This document shows, in pieces, positions 1-4,619 of a DNA stretch of 5,060 nt. The position numbers and the translations under genes are program-made. The first letter of the stretch is position 1. Each line of letters opens with the position of its first letter. The stretch covers positions 1-5,060 of the forward strand of contig CALBME010000017.1 in assembly GCA_937896295.1 (NCBI GenBank), given 5' to 3'. The notes under the pieces were generated by a model. The model was not told the DNA's origin, did not search any database, and saw only the letters and a list, made by a program, of their open reading frames with translations. Source of the stretch: an uncultured Micavibrio sp. (GTDB lineage: Bacteria > Pseudomonadota > Alphaproteobacteria > Micavibrionales > UBA1664).

Positions 1-55
1 CCGCGAAGGCGGCAAGACCGTCGGCGCAGGCGTCGTCGGTAAGATCCTGGCTTAA
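1..55 (+). CDS. tuf: Elongation factor Tu, C-terminal end (partial)
   Basis: The window opens inside a gene whose last 17 codons, read from base 2, give REGGKTVGAGVVGKILA followed by TAA at 53-55. This closely matches the C-terminal strand of the third (beta-barrel) domain of bacterial EF-Tu, which classically ends REGGRTVGAGVV followed by a short variable end. EF-Tu is the cytoplasmic GTPase that carries aminoacyl-tRNA to the ribosomal A site. Its G domain and all GTP-binding motifs lie outside the window, so integrity cannot be judged. The stop codon overlaps the ribosome binding site of rpsJ. tuf just ahead of rpsJ is the usual junction of the str and S10 clusters. Many proteobacteria carry a second tuf copy elsewhere, which cannot be seen here. 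Confidence 0.93.
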   Translation, partial: REGGKTVGAGVVGKILA

Positions 56-60
56 GGAAA
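54..60 (+). promoter_or_regulatory. Ribosome binding site of rpsJ, overlapping the tuf stop
   Basis: AAGGAAA shares its first two bases with the tuf stop codon (TAAGGA at 53-58) and lies 9 bases before the ATG at 70. The overlap suggests that ribosomes finishing EF-Tu feed initiation of S10. Confidence 0.8.
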
Positions 61-69
61 GATAAGACA

Positions 70-390
70 ATGAGCGCTCAAGATATCCGTATCCGCCTCC
101 GGGCTTTCGATCACCGCCTGCTGGACCAAGCCAGCAGCGAGATCGTCAGCACGGCCAAACGTACCGGTGCACAGGTTCGTGGTCCGGTGCCGCTGCCGAC
201 GCGCATTGAACGCTTCACCGTTCTTCGCTCGCCGCACATCGACAAAAAATCGATGGAAGCTTTTGAAATGCGTACCCACAAGCGCGTGATTGATATTGTG
301 GAACCCACCCCGCAGACCATCGACGCGCTGATGAAGCTCGACCTGGCCGCTGGCGTGGACGTTGAAATCAAGCTCGGACAAGCTGCCTAA
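70..390 (+). CDS. rpsJ: 30S ribosomal protein S10
   Basis: This 106-residue protein is S10, a component of the 30S head. In many bacteria S10 also acts as NusE, the NusB partner in transcription antitermination and in coupling transcription to translation. The family core is intact: IRIRLRAFDHRLLDQ near the start, STAKRTGAQVRGPVPLPT at about residues 27-44, the long-loop region RSPHIDKKS, FEMRTHKR, and the ending DALMKLDLAAGVDVEIKL. The EIKL ending and IDKK loop are alphaproteobacterial in style. It is about three residues longer than the E. coli protein because of a short GQAA end. The usual Arg after the DKKS motif is Met here (KKSMEAFE). The ATG at 70 is the only start with a well-spaced binding site. 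It follows tuf by 14 bases and precedes rplC by 44. Confidence 0.99.
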   Translation: MSAQDIRIRLRAFDHRLLDQASSEIVSTAKRTGAQVRGPVPLPTRIERFTVLRSPHIDKKSMEAFEMRTHKRVIDIVEPTPQTIDALMKLDLAAGVDVEIKLGQAA

Positions 391-434
391 CATAGGGTTG
401 GGTGGGCGTGAGCCTCTGAACAAGGAAGTATAGT
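391..434 (+). other. rpsJ-rplC spacer, longest gap in the window
   Basis: These 44 bases hold no gene. By eye I find no strong inverted repeat, no T-run that would make a terminator, and no paired -35/-10 boxes. The only clear element is the rplC ribosome binding site at 422-428. Confidence 0.6.
422..428 (+). promoter_or_regulatory. Ribosome binding site of rplC
   Basis: AAGGAAG lies 6 bases before the ATG at 435 and fixes that start. Unlike most sites in this cluster it stands clear of the upstream stop codon. Confidence 0.8.
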
Positions 435-1202
435 ATGACTGCAAGAACTGGTTTGATCGCACGCAAGGAAGGGATGAGCCGCTACTTCACCCCTGAAGGC
501 GCACACGTGCCTGTGACGATCCTCAAAGTCGACAACCTCCAGGTCACCGCTGTGATGACCGAAGAGAAAAACGGCTACACCGCTGTCCAGCTGGGCGCCG
601 GTACGCCGAAAGTGAAAAACCTGGCCAAGGCCCAGCGCGAATCTTTCGCCAAGTCGAAAGTTGCGCCCAAGGCGAAGCTGATGGAATTCCGTGTCGATCC
701 GAAAAACGTCCTCGAAGTTGGTGCCGAACTCGGCGTCAACCACTTCGTCGCCGGCCAGTTTGTCGACGTTCAGGGTTTCTCCACCGGTAAAGGTTACGCC
801 GGTGTCATGAAACGCTGGAACTTCGGTGGTCTGCGCGCAACCCACGGTGTGTCCGTTTCCCACCGTTCCGCCGGTTCCACCGGTAACCGCCAGGATCCGG
901 GTCGTACCTTCCCGGGCAAGAAAATGGCTGGCCGTCTCGGTAACGAGCTGACCACCACCCAGAACCTCAAAATCGTCGGTATCGACGAAGAAGAAGGTCT
1001 GATCCTCATTCAGGGTTCGGTCCCGGGCCACAAAGGCGCCTGGATTGCGATCACGGATGCGGTCAAGAAAGACCGTCACAAAGACGCGCCGATGCCGGCC
1101 GGTCTGAAGAAGACCGCACAGGCTGCCGCACCGGCCGCTGAGCAAGAACAACAAGCTGACGCTCCTGCCGCTGAACAAGCTGCCGAAGCTCCGCAAGCGT
1201 AA
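435..1202 (+). CDS. rplC: 50S ribosomal protein L3, with C-terminal low-complexity tail
   Basis: L3 binds 23S rRNA early in assembly and sends a long loop toward the peptidyl transferase centre. Visible family marks are RTGLIARKEGMSRYF at the N-terminus (the usual K-GMT-F start of L3), FSTGKGYAGVMKRWNFGG at about 115-132, and the centre-facing loop HRSAGSTGNRQDPGRTF at about 143-159. Gln153 in NRQDPG aligns with the Gln that PrmB methylates in E. coli L3; whether that enzyme exists here is unknown. The protein is 255 residues, about 46 longer than the E. coli protein. The excess is mostly a tail after about residue 208, rich in Ala, Gln, Glu and Pro, containing APAAEQ twice (residues 232-237 and 243-248). 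Tails on L3 occur in alphaproteobacteria, but the sequence is usually poorly conserved. The stop codon overlaps the rplD binding site. Confidence 0.98.
   Translation: MTARTGLIARKEGMSRYFTPEGAHVPVTILKVDNLQVTAVMTEEKNGYTAVQLGAGTPKVKNLAKAQRESFAKSKVAPKAKLMEFRVDPKNVLEVGAELGVNHFVAGQFVDVQGFSTGKGYAGVMKRWNFGGLRATHGVSVSHRSAGSTGNRQDPGRTFPGKKMAGRLGNELTTTQNLKIVGIDEEEGLILIQGSVPGHKGAWIAITDAVKKDRHKDAPMPAGLKKTAQAAAPAAEQEQQADAPAAEQAAEAPQA
1128..1178 (+). repeat. Repeated APAAEQ unit in the L3 tail
   Basis: Two copies of the hexapeptide APAAEQ, coded at 1128-1145 and 1161-1178, are separated by 15 bases, a 33-base period. The copies use different codons (for example gca/gct and gag/gaa), so this is a protein-level repeat rather than a fresh DNA duplication. 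Confidence 0.75.
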
Positions 1203-1207
1203 GGAAG
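1201..1207 (+). promoter_or_regulatory. Ribosome binding site of rplD, overlapping the rplC stop
   Basis: AAGGAAG overlaps the TAA stop of rplC at 1200-1202 and lies 7 bases before the ATG at 1215. rplC and rplD are in the same frame, with the stop as the only barrier between them. Confidence 0.8.
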
Positions 1208-1214
1208 ACGAGAC

Positions 1215-1838
1215 ATGAAACTCGCTGTCAAAACCCTCGATAACAAAGAAGCCGGCTCGGTCGATCTCGACAAGTCCGTCTTCGGTGCGCCGGTCCGCAA
1301 GGACATCCTGCTCGCCATGGTCCGCTATCAGCTGGCCAAGCGCCGCGCAGGCACGCACGACACCAAGGGCATTTCCGAAGTGTCGGGTACCGGTAAAAAG
1401 CCGTACAAGCAAAAAGGCACCGGCAACGCCCGTCAGGGCTCGCTGCGTTCCCCGCAATTCCGCGGCGGCGCGATCATTTTCGGTCCCACCCCGCGCAGCC
1501 ACGCTATCGGCCTGCCGAAGAAAGTCCGCAAAATGGCGCTGCGTTCGGCCCTGTCGTCGAAAGCCGCTGAAGGCAAGCTGGTCATTCTCGAAGATGTGAC
1601 CGCCAAGTCGCACAAGACCAAGGAAATGGTCGCCTCGTTCAAGAAACTGGGCATCGCTTCCGCCGTCATCGTGACCGGCGCCGATATGGACGTGAATTTC
1701 GCCCGTGCGACCACCAACATCCCGCTGATTGACGTGTTGTCGATCAACGGCGCCAACGTGTACGACATCATGCGTCGCGACATGCTGGTTCTCACCAAAG
1801 AAGCTGTCTCGGCACTGACCGAAAAGCTGAAGGACTAA
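1215..1838 (+). CDS. rplD: 50S ribosomal protein L4
   Basis: L4 is an early-assembling 50S protein whose extended loop lines the narrowest part of the peptide exit tunnel. In E. coli free L4 also represses its own operon through the S10 leader. The loop is clear at about residues 57-92: SGTGKKPYKQKGTGNARQGS, then RSPQFRGGAIIFGP. Lys67 in KQKGTG aligns with E. coli Lys63, where a change to Glu gives macrolide resistance; the wild-type Lys is present. The C-terminal globular part follows, with ALRSALSSKAAEGKLVILED and the ending NVYDIMRRDMLVLTKEAVSALTEKL. At 207 residues it is within the normal range (E. coli 201). It sits 12 bases after rplC and 4 before rplW, and the rplW binding site lies within its last codons. 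Autogenous repression cannot be assumed here, since no S10-type leader is visible. Confidence 0.99.
   Translation: MKLAVKTLDNKEAGSVDLDKSVFGAPVRKDILLAMVRYQLAKRRAGTHDTKGISEVSGTGKKPYKQKGTGNARQGSLRSPQFRGGAIIFGPTPRSHAIGLPKKVRKMALRSALSSKAAEGKLVILEDVTAKSHKTKEMVASFKKLGIASAVIVTGADMDVNFARATTNIPLIDVLSINGANVYDIMRRDMLVLTKEAVSALTEKLKD
1830..1834 (+). promoter_or_regulatory. Ribosome binding site of rplW inside the rplD coding end
   Basis: AAGGA lies within the last codons of rplD (CTG AAG GAC TAA) and ends 8 bases before the ATG at 1843. Because terminating ribosomes cover it, rplD and rplW are probably translationally coupled. Confidence 0.75.
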
Positions 1839-1842
1839 GACA

Positions 1843-2169
1843 ATGGCAACGAAAACGAAAAAAGCAGAAAACGCCAAGCCGGCCGAATGGATGTACAACA
1901 TCATCCGTCGCCCGATCGTGACCGAGAAATCGGCTCGCGGCGCTGAGGCCAACGAAGTCACCTTCGAAGTCCTGAAGACAGCGACCAAGCCGGAAATCCG
2001 CGCTGCCGTCGAAACGCTCTTCGGCGTCAAGGTCCTGGGTGTGAACACCCTGGTGCAAAAAGGCAAAACCAAGTTTTTCCGTGGCCAGCGCGCATTCCGC
2101 TCTGACATGAAAAAAGCGATTGTGAAACTGGCTGACGGTCAAGCGATTGACTTCGGTCAGGTGAAGTAA
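1843..2169 (+). CDS. rplW: 50S ribosomal protein L23
   Basis: L23 sits at the mouth of the peptide exit tunnel and is the docking point for trigger factor and the signal recognition particle. The core matches the family: IIRRPIVTEKS at about 20-30, KPEIRAAVETLFGVKVLGVNTLVQKGK at the RNA-binding beta-alpha-beta core, and RSDMKKAIVKLADGQAIDF near the end. Glu28 in VTEKS aligns with E. coli Glu18, the residue central to trigger factor binding. The protein is 108 residues against 100 in E. coli. The extra part is a Lys-rich N-terminus (MATKTKKAENAKPAEW). An internal ATG at codon 17 would give a shorter form, but the binding site at 1830-1834 and the tight 4-base gap support the start at 1843. The stop codon overlaps the rplB binding site. 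Confidence 0.98.
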   Translation: MATKTKKAENAKPAEWMYNIIRRPIVTEKSARGAEANEVTFEVLKTATKPEIRAAVETLFGVKVLGVNTLVQKGKTKFFRGQRAFRSDMKKAIVKLADGQAIDFGQVK

Positions 2170-2174
2170 GGAAG
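2168..2174 (+). promoter_or_regulatory. Ribosome binding site of rplB, overlapping the rplW stop
   Basis: AAGGAAG overlaps the rplW TAA at 2167-2169 and ends 10 bases before the ATG at 2185. The purine run continues to 2179, so pairing could shift slightly downstream. Confidence 0.75.
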
Positions 2175-2184
2175 AGAGACCACC

Positions 2185-3024
2185 ATGGCACTCAAGCAAT
2201 ATAAACCCGTCACCTCCTCGCAGCGTCAGCTCGTTCTGAACACGCGCGAAGATCTGTGGAAGGGCCGTCCCGAGAAAAAGCTGACCGCAGGTAAAAAGAA
2301 AACCGGCGGCCGCAACAACATGGGCCACGTCACCACCCGCCACATCGGCGGCGGTCACAAGCAGCACTACCGCATCATCGACTTCAAGCGTACGAAGCAG
2401 AACATCGATGCGACGGTCCTGCGCCTGGAATACGATCCGAACCGCACCGGTTACATCGCCCTGATCGAGTACACCGACGGCGAACGCGCCTACATCCTGG
2501 CGCCTCAGCGCCTGGCAAAAGGCGACAAGGTTTCCGCCGGTCCGAACGCTGACATCAAGCCGGGCAACGCCCTGCCGCTGAAGGCCATGCCGGTCGGTAC
2601 CATCGTCCACAACGTCGAACTGAAAATCGGCAAGGGCGGCCAGATGGCCCGTTCCGCCGGTTGCTACGCCCAGGTGGTTGGCCGCGACGCCGGTTACGTT
2701 CAGATCAAACTGTCTTCCGGTGAACTGCGCGTCGTGCGCGGTGACTGCATGGCCACGGTTGGCGCCATGTCGAACGCCGACCACATGAACGAATCCTATG
2801 CCAAGGCAGGACGTCAGCGCTGGAAGGGCATTCGCCCGACCGTCCGCGGTGTTGCCATGAACCCGGTCGATCACCCGCATGGTGGCGGTGAAGGCCGCAC
2901 CTCCGGTGGCCGTCACCCGGTTACGCCGTGGGGCAAAGGCACCAAGGGTACCAAGACCCGTTCGAATAAATCGACGGACAGATTCATTATTCGCCGCCGC
3001 AAAAAGAAAAACGGCAGAGCGTAA
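2185..3024 (+). CDS. rplB: 50S ribosomal protein L2
   Basis: L2 is among the most conserved ribosomal proteins. It binds 23S rRNA near the peptidyl transferase centre and helps join the subunits. The full family layout is visible: N-terminal ALKQYKPVTSSQRQLV, the basic stretch GGRNNMGHVTTRHIGGGHK at about 41-60, the OB-fold part with EYDPNRTGYIALI and YILAPQRL, the SH3-like part with VGTIVHNVELKIGKGGQMARSAG split over about 140-162, and the C-terminal RGVAMNPVDHPHGGGEGRTSGG. His230, the first His of HPHGGGEG, is the conserved residue known as His229 in E. coli. The 279-residue length is close to the usual 273-277. The C-terminus ends in a strongly basic RRRKKKNGRA. The stop codon overlaps the rpsS binding site. 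Confidence 0.99.
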   Translation: MALKQYKPVTSSQRQLVLNTREDLWKGRPEKKLTAGKKKTGGRNNMGHVTTRHIGGGHKQHYRIIDFKRTKQNIDATVLRLEYDPNRTGYIALIEYTDGERAYILAPQRLAKGDKVSAGPNADIKPGNALPLKAMPVGTIVHNVELKIGKGGQMARSAGCYAQVVGRDAGYVQIKLSSGELRVVRGDCMATVGAMSNADHMNESYAKAGRQRWKGIRPTVRGVAMNPVDHPHGGGEGRTSGGRHPVTPWGKGTKGTKTRSNKSTDRFIIRRRKKKNGRA

Positions 3025-3031
3025 GGAGAGG
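3023..3031 (+). promoter_or_regulatory. Ribosome binding site of rpsS, overlapping the rplB stop
   Basis: AAGGAGAGG overlaps the rplB TAA at 3022-3024 and ends 10 bases before the ATG at 3042. It is the only site in the cluster that begins AAGGAG and so can extend pairing with the anti-Shine-Dalgarno sequence past AAGGA. Confidence 0.75.
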
Positions 3032-3041
3032 ATAGAAAACA

Positions 3042-3353
3042 ATGTCTCGTTCAACCTGGAAAGGCCCGTTTGTCCATCCTTCGATTTTGAAGAAGGTCGA
3101 CAAAGCACGTGCAGGCGGCAAAAACGTCATTATTCAGACGTATTCCCGCGCAACCGTCATTCTCCCGCATTTCGTGGGACTGACCTTTGGCGTGCACAAC
3201 GGCCACAAATTCATCCCCGTGATCGTCAACGATCAGATGATTGGTCACCGTCTTGGCGAATTCGCCCCGACGCGTACCTTCGCCGCTCACACGGCCGCGG
3301 ACAAGAAATCCGAAGCTTCGGCGCCTGCTCCGGCTGCTGCTGCTAAGAAATAA
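3042..3353 (+). CDS. rpsS: 30S ribosomal protein S19, with Ala/Lys-rich tail
   Basis: S19 lies in the 30S head next to S13, near the A-site tRNA and the bridges to the 50S subunit. Recognisable parts are MSRSTWKGPFVHPSILKKVD at the start, ILPHFVGLTFGVHNGHKFIPV at about 40-60, and the signature MIGHRLGEFAPTRTF at about 66-80. The segment usually written SRRSTI reads SRATVI here. The 103-residue length exceeds the E. coli protein (92). The excess is a tail after ADKK rich in Ala, Pro, Ser and Lys. S19 C-termini reach toward the decoding region, but the function of such an added tail is unknown. The stop overlaps the rplV binding site, and both genes share a frame. Confidence 0.98.
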   Translation: MSRSTWKGPFVHPSILKKVDKARAGGKNVIIQTYSRATVILPHFVGLTFGVHNGHKFIPVIVNDQMIGHRLGEFAPTRTFAAHTAADKKSEASAPAPAAAAKK

Positions 3354-3358
3354 GGAAG
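3352..3358 (+). promoter_or_regulatory. Ribosome binding site of rplV, overlapping the rpsS stop
   Basis: AAGGAAG overlaps the rpsS TAA at 3351-3353 and ends 7 bases before the ATG at 3366. An earlier ATG at 3361 is only 2 bases away from the site and meets TGA after one codon, so 3366 is the real start. Confidence 0.8.
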
Positions 3359-3365
3359 ATATGTC

Positions 3366-3803
3366 ATGAGCAAACCTGCAAACGAACCCAAGCAAGCGAA
3401 GAACGAGGCACGCGCCTACGCGAAGTTCCTGCGTACCTCGCCGCGCAAGCTTAACCTGGTCGCCGCCATGATCCGCGGCAAGTCGGCTGAGAAAGCTCTC
3501 ATCGACCTGACCTTCAGCCAACGCCGCATCGCCAAGGACGTTCAAAAAGTTCTGAAGGCTGCCGTGACCAACGCTGAAAACAACCACAACCTCGATGTCG
3601 ACCGTCTGGTCGTCGCCGAAGCGTCCGTCGGCCGCACAATGTCGATGAAACGTTTCCACGCCCGTGGCCGTGGCCGCGCATCCCGCGTTGAAAAGCCGTT
3701 TTCGCGCCTGACCATCGTCGTCCGCGAAGGCGAACCGAAAGTCAAAAAGGTCAAAACCAAACCTGCAGCCGAGAGAAAATCCGCTGCTAAGAAGGAAGCG
3801 TAA
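3366..3803 (+). CDS. rplV: 50S ribosomal protein L22, with Lys-rich tail
   Basis: L22 spans the 50S subunit, and its long beta-hairpin lines the exit tunnel opposite L4, where macrolides and nascent arrest peptides act. The family core runs from about residue 16 to 120: AYAKFLRTSPRKLNLVAAMIRGKS at the N-terminal helix region (16-40), KVLKAAVTNAENNHNLD at about 61-77, and the hairpin TMSMKRFHARGRGRASRV at about 91-108. The Met-Lys-Arg at 94-96 corresponds to the triplet whose deletion gives erythromycin resistance in E. coli, and it is intact. At 145 residues it is about 35 longer than the E. coli protein, through a 15-residue N-terminal lead and a Lys/Ala-rich tail after about 122. The rpsC binding site lies in its last codons, and only 2 bases separate the two genes. 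Confidence 0.98.
   Translation: MSKPANEPKQAKNEARAYAKFLRTSPRKLNLVAAMIRGKSAEKALIDLTFSQRRIAKDVQKVLKAAVTNAENNHNLDVDRLVVAEASVGRTMSMKRFHARGRGRASRVEKPFSRLTIVVREGEPKVKKVKTKPAAERKSAAKKEA
3792..3798 (+). promoter_or_regulatory. Ribosome binding site of rpsC inside the rplV coding end
   Basis: AAGGAAG is read as part of the last rplV codons (AAG AAG GAA GCG TAA) and ends 7 bases before the ATG at 3806. With a 2-base gap between the genes, strong translational coupling is likely. Confidence 0.8.
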
Positions 3804-3805
3804 TC

Positions 3806-4588
3806 ATGGGTCAGAAAGTTAATCCGATCGGCATGCGCGTAGGCATCAACCGCACCTGGGATTCGCGTTGGTTCGCGGATCGCGACTACGCGGGCAAACT
3901 GATCGACGATCTGAAACTGCGCAAATTCGTTCACGAAAAACTGAAAGCCGCCGGCGTCAGCAAGGTGATCATCGAACGCGCCGCCAAAAACGTACGTGTG
4001 GCCATCCACACCGCGCGTCCGGGCGTGATCATCGGCAAAAAAGGCGCCGATATCGAAAAACTGCGTAAGGAACTGTCTGAAAAAGCCGGCGCCGACGTAG
4101 CCCTGAACATTGTTGAAATCCGCAAGCCCGAAGTCGACGCGCAACTCGTCGCTGAAGGCGTCGCACAGCAGCTCGAGCGCCGCGTCGCGTTCCGCCGTGC
4201 GATGAAACGCGCTGTCCAGTCCGCTCTGCGTATGGGCGGCCAGGGTATCCGTATCAACGTCTCCGGCCGTCTGGCTGGCGCCGACATCGCCCGCATGGAA
4301 TGGTACCGCGAAGGCCGTGTGCCGTTGCACACCCTGCGCGCGGACATCGACTTCGGCTTTGCCGAGGCGCTGACCACCTACGGCATCATTGGCTGCAAGG
4401 TCTGGATCTACAAGGGCGAAGTCATGGCCCACGATCCGATGGCACGCGACAAGCGCATGTCGGAAGCCCAGGGCTGGAACCGCGAAGGCGGCGCTCCTGG
4501 CTCTGACCGTCCGCGCGAACCGCGCCAGGACCGCGAAGACCGTGGTCCCCGTGGCAAACGTGGCCGCAACGAAGAAAACAAAGATTAA
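3806..4588 (+). CDS. rpsC: 30S ribosomal protein S3, with charged C-terminal tail
   Basis: S3 sits on the solvent side of the 30S head at the mRNA entry channel. The start MGQKVNPIGMRVGINRTWDS is typical. A type II KH domain follows, with the GVIIGKKG loop at 73-80. The stretch RRAMKR at 130-135 holds basic residues implicated in mRNA unwinding in E. coli S3. The C-terminal domain is marked by EWYREGRVPLHTLRADIDFG at about 165-184 and TTYGIIGCKVWIYKGE at about 190-205. The protein is 260 residues against 233 in E. coli. The last 40 or so residues are dominated by Arg, Gly, Asp, Glu and Pro (NREGGAPGSDRPREPRQDRE and beyond), and this part is probably disordered. The gene ends with two tandem stops, TAATAA at 4586-4591. 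Confidence 0.99.
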   Translation: MGQKVNPIGMRVGINRTWDSRWFADRDYAGKLIDDLKLRKFVHEKLKAAGVSKVIIERAAKNVRVAIHTARPGVIIGKKGADIEKLRKELSEKAGADVALNIVEIRKPEVDAQLVAEGVAQQLERRVAFRRAMKRAVQSALRMGGQGIRINVSGRLAGADIARMEWYREGRVPLHTLRADIDFGFAEALTTYGIIGCKVWIYKGEVMAHDPMARDKRMSEAQGWNREGGAPGSDRPREPRQDREDRGPRGKRGRNEENKD

Positions 4589-4599
4589 TAATCGGATTT

Positions 4600-4611
4600 A
4601 AGGATAAGGAA
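4600..4611 (+). promoter_or_regulatory. Doubled ribosome binding site of rplP
   Basis: AAGGATAAGGAA contains two AAGGA cores in a row, part of a TAAGGA-TAAGGA tandem at 4599-4610. The second core is well placed, 8 bases before the ATG at 4620. The TAA at 4605 is in the rplP frame, so no longer N-terminus is possible. Confidence 0.8.
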
Positions 4612-4619
4612 CTGCCGTC

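Noticed and set aside
429..434. TATAGT just before rplC, resembling a -10 box.
   Set aside because: No -35 box lies at a fitting distance (the nearest, TTGGGT at 398-403, is 25 bases away), and a transcript from it would begin inside rplC.
387..2108. A 573-codon open frame on the - strand opposite rplC, rplD and most of rplW.
   Set aside because: It is antisense to three intact, conserved ribosomal genes. Its openness follows from the rarity of TTA, CTA and TCA codons in highly biased sense genes. The predicted product is low-complexity and matches no family I know.
1792..3108. A 438-codon open frame on the - strand opposite rplW and rplB.
   Set aside because: It is a shadow of sense-strand codon bias and has no recognisable domain.
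3153..3170. S19 reads SRATVI where many S19 proteins read SRRSTI.
   Set aside because: Related variants with Ala after SR occur in other S19 lineages (for example plastid forms, from memory), and the rest of the protein is well conserved, so this looks like ordinary variation.
2879..3346. A 155-codon + strand frame bridging the end of rplB and rpsS.
   Set aside because: It is out of frame with two certain genes, has no good binding site, and gives an Arg-rich nonsense-like product.
3542..4432. A 296-codon open frame on the - strand opposite rplV and rpsC.
   Set aside because: It is antisense to conserved genes, and the composition is that of a mirrored S3 sequence rather than of a known protein.
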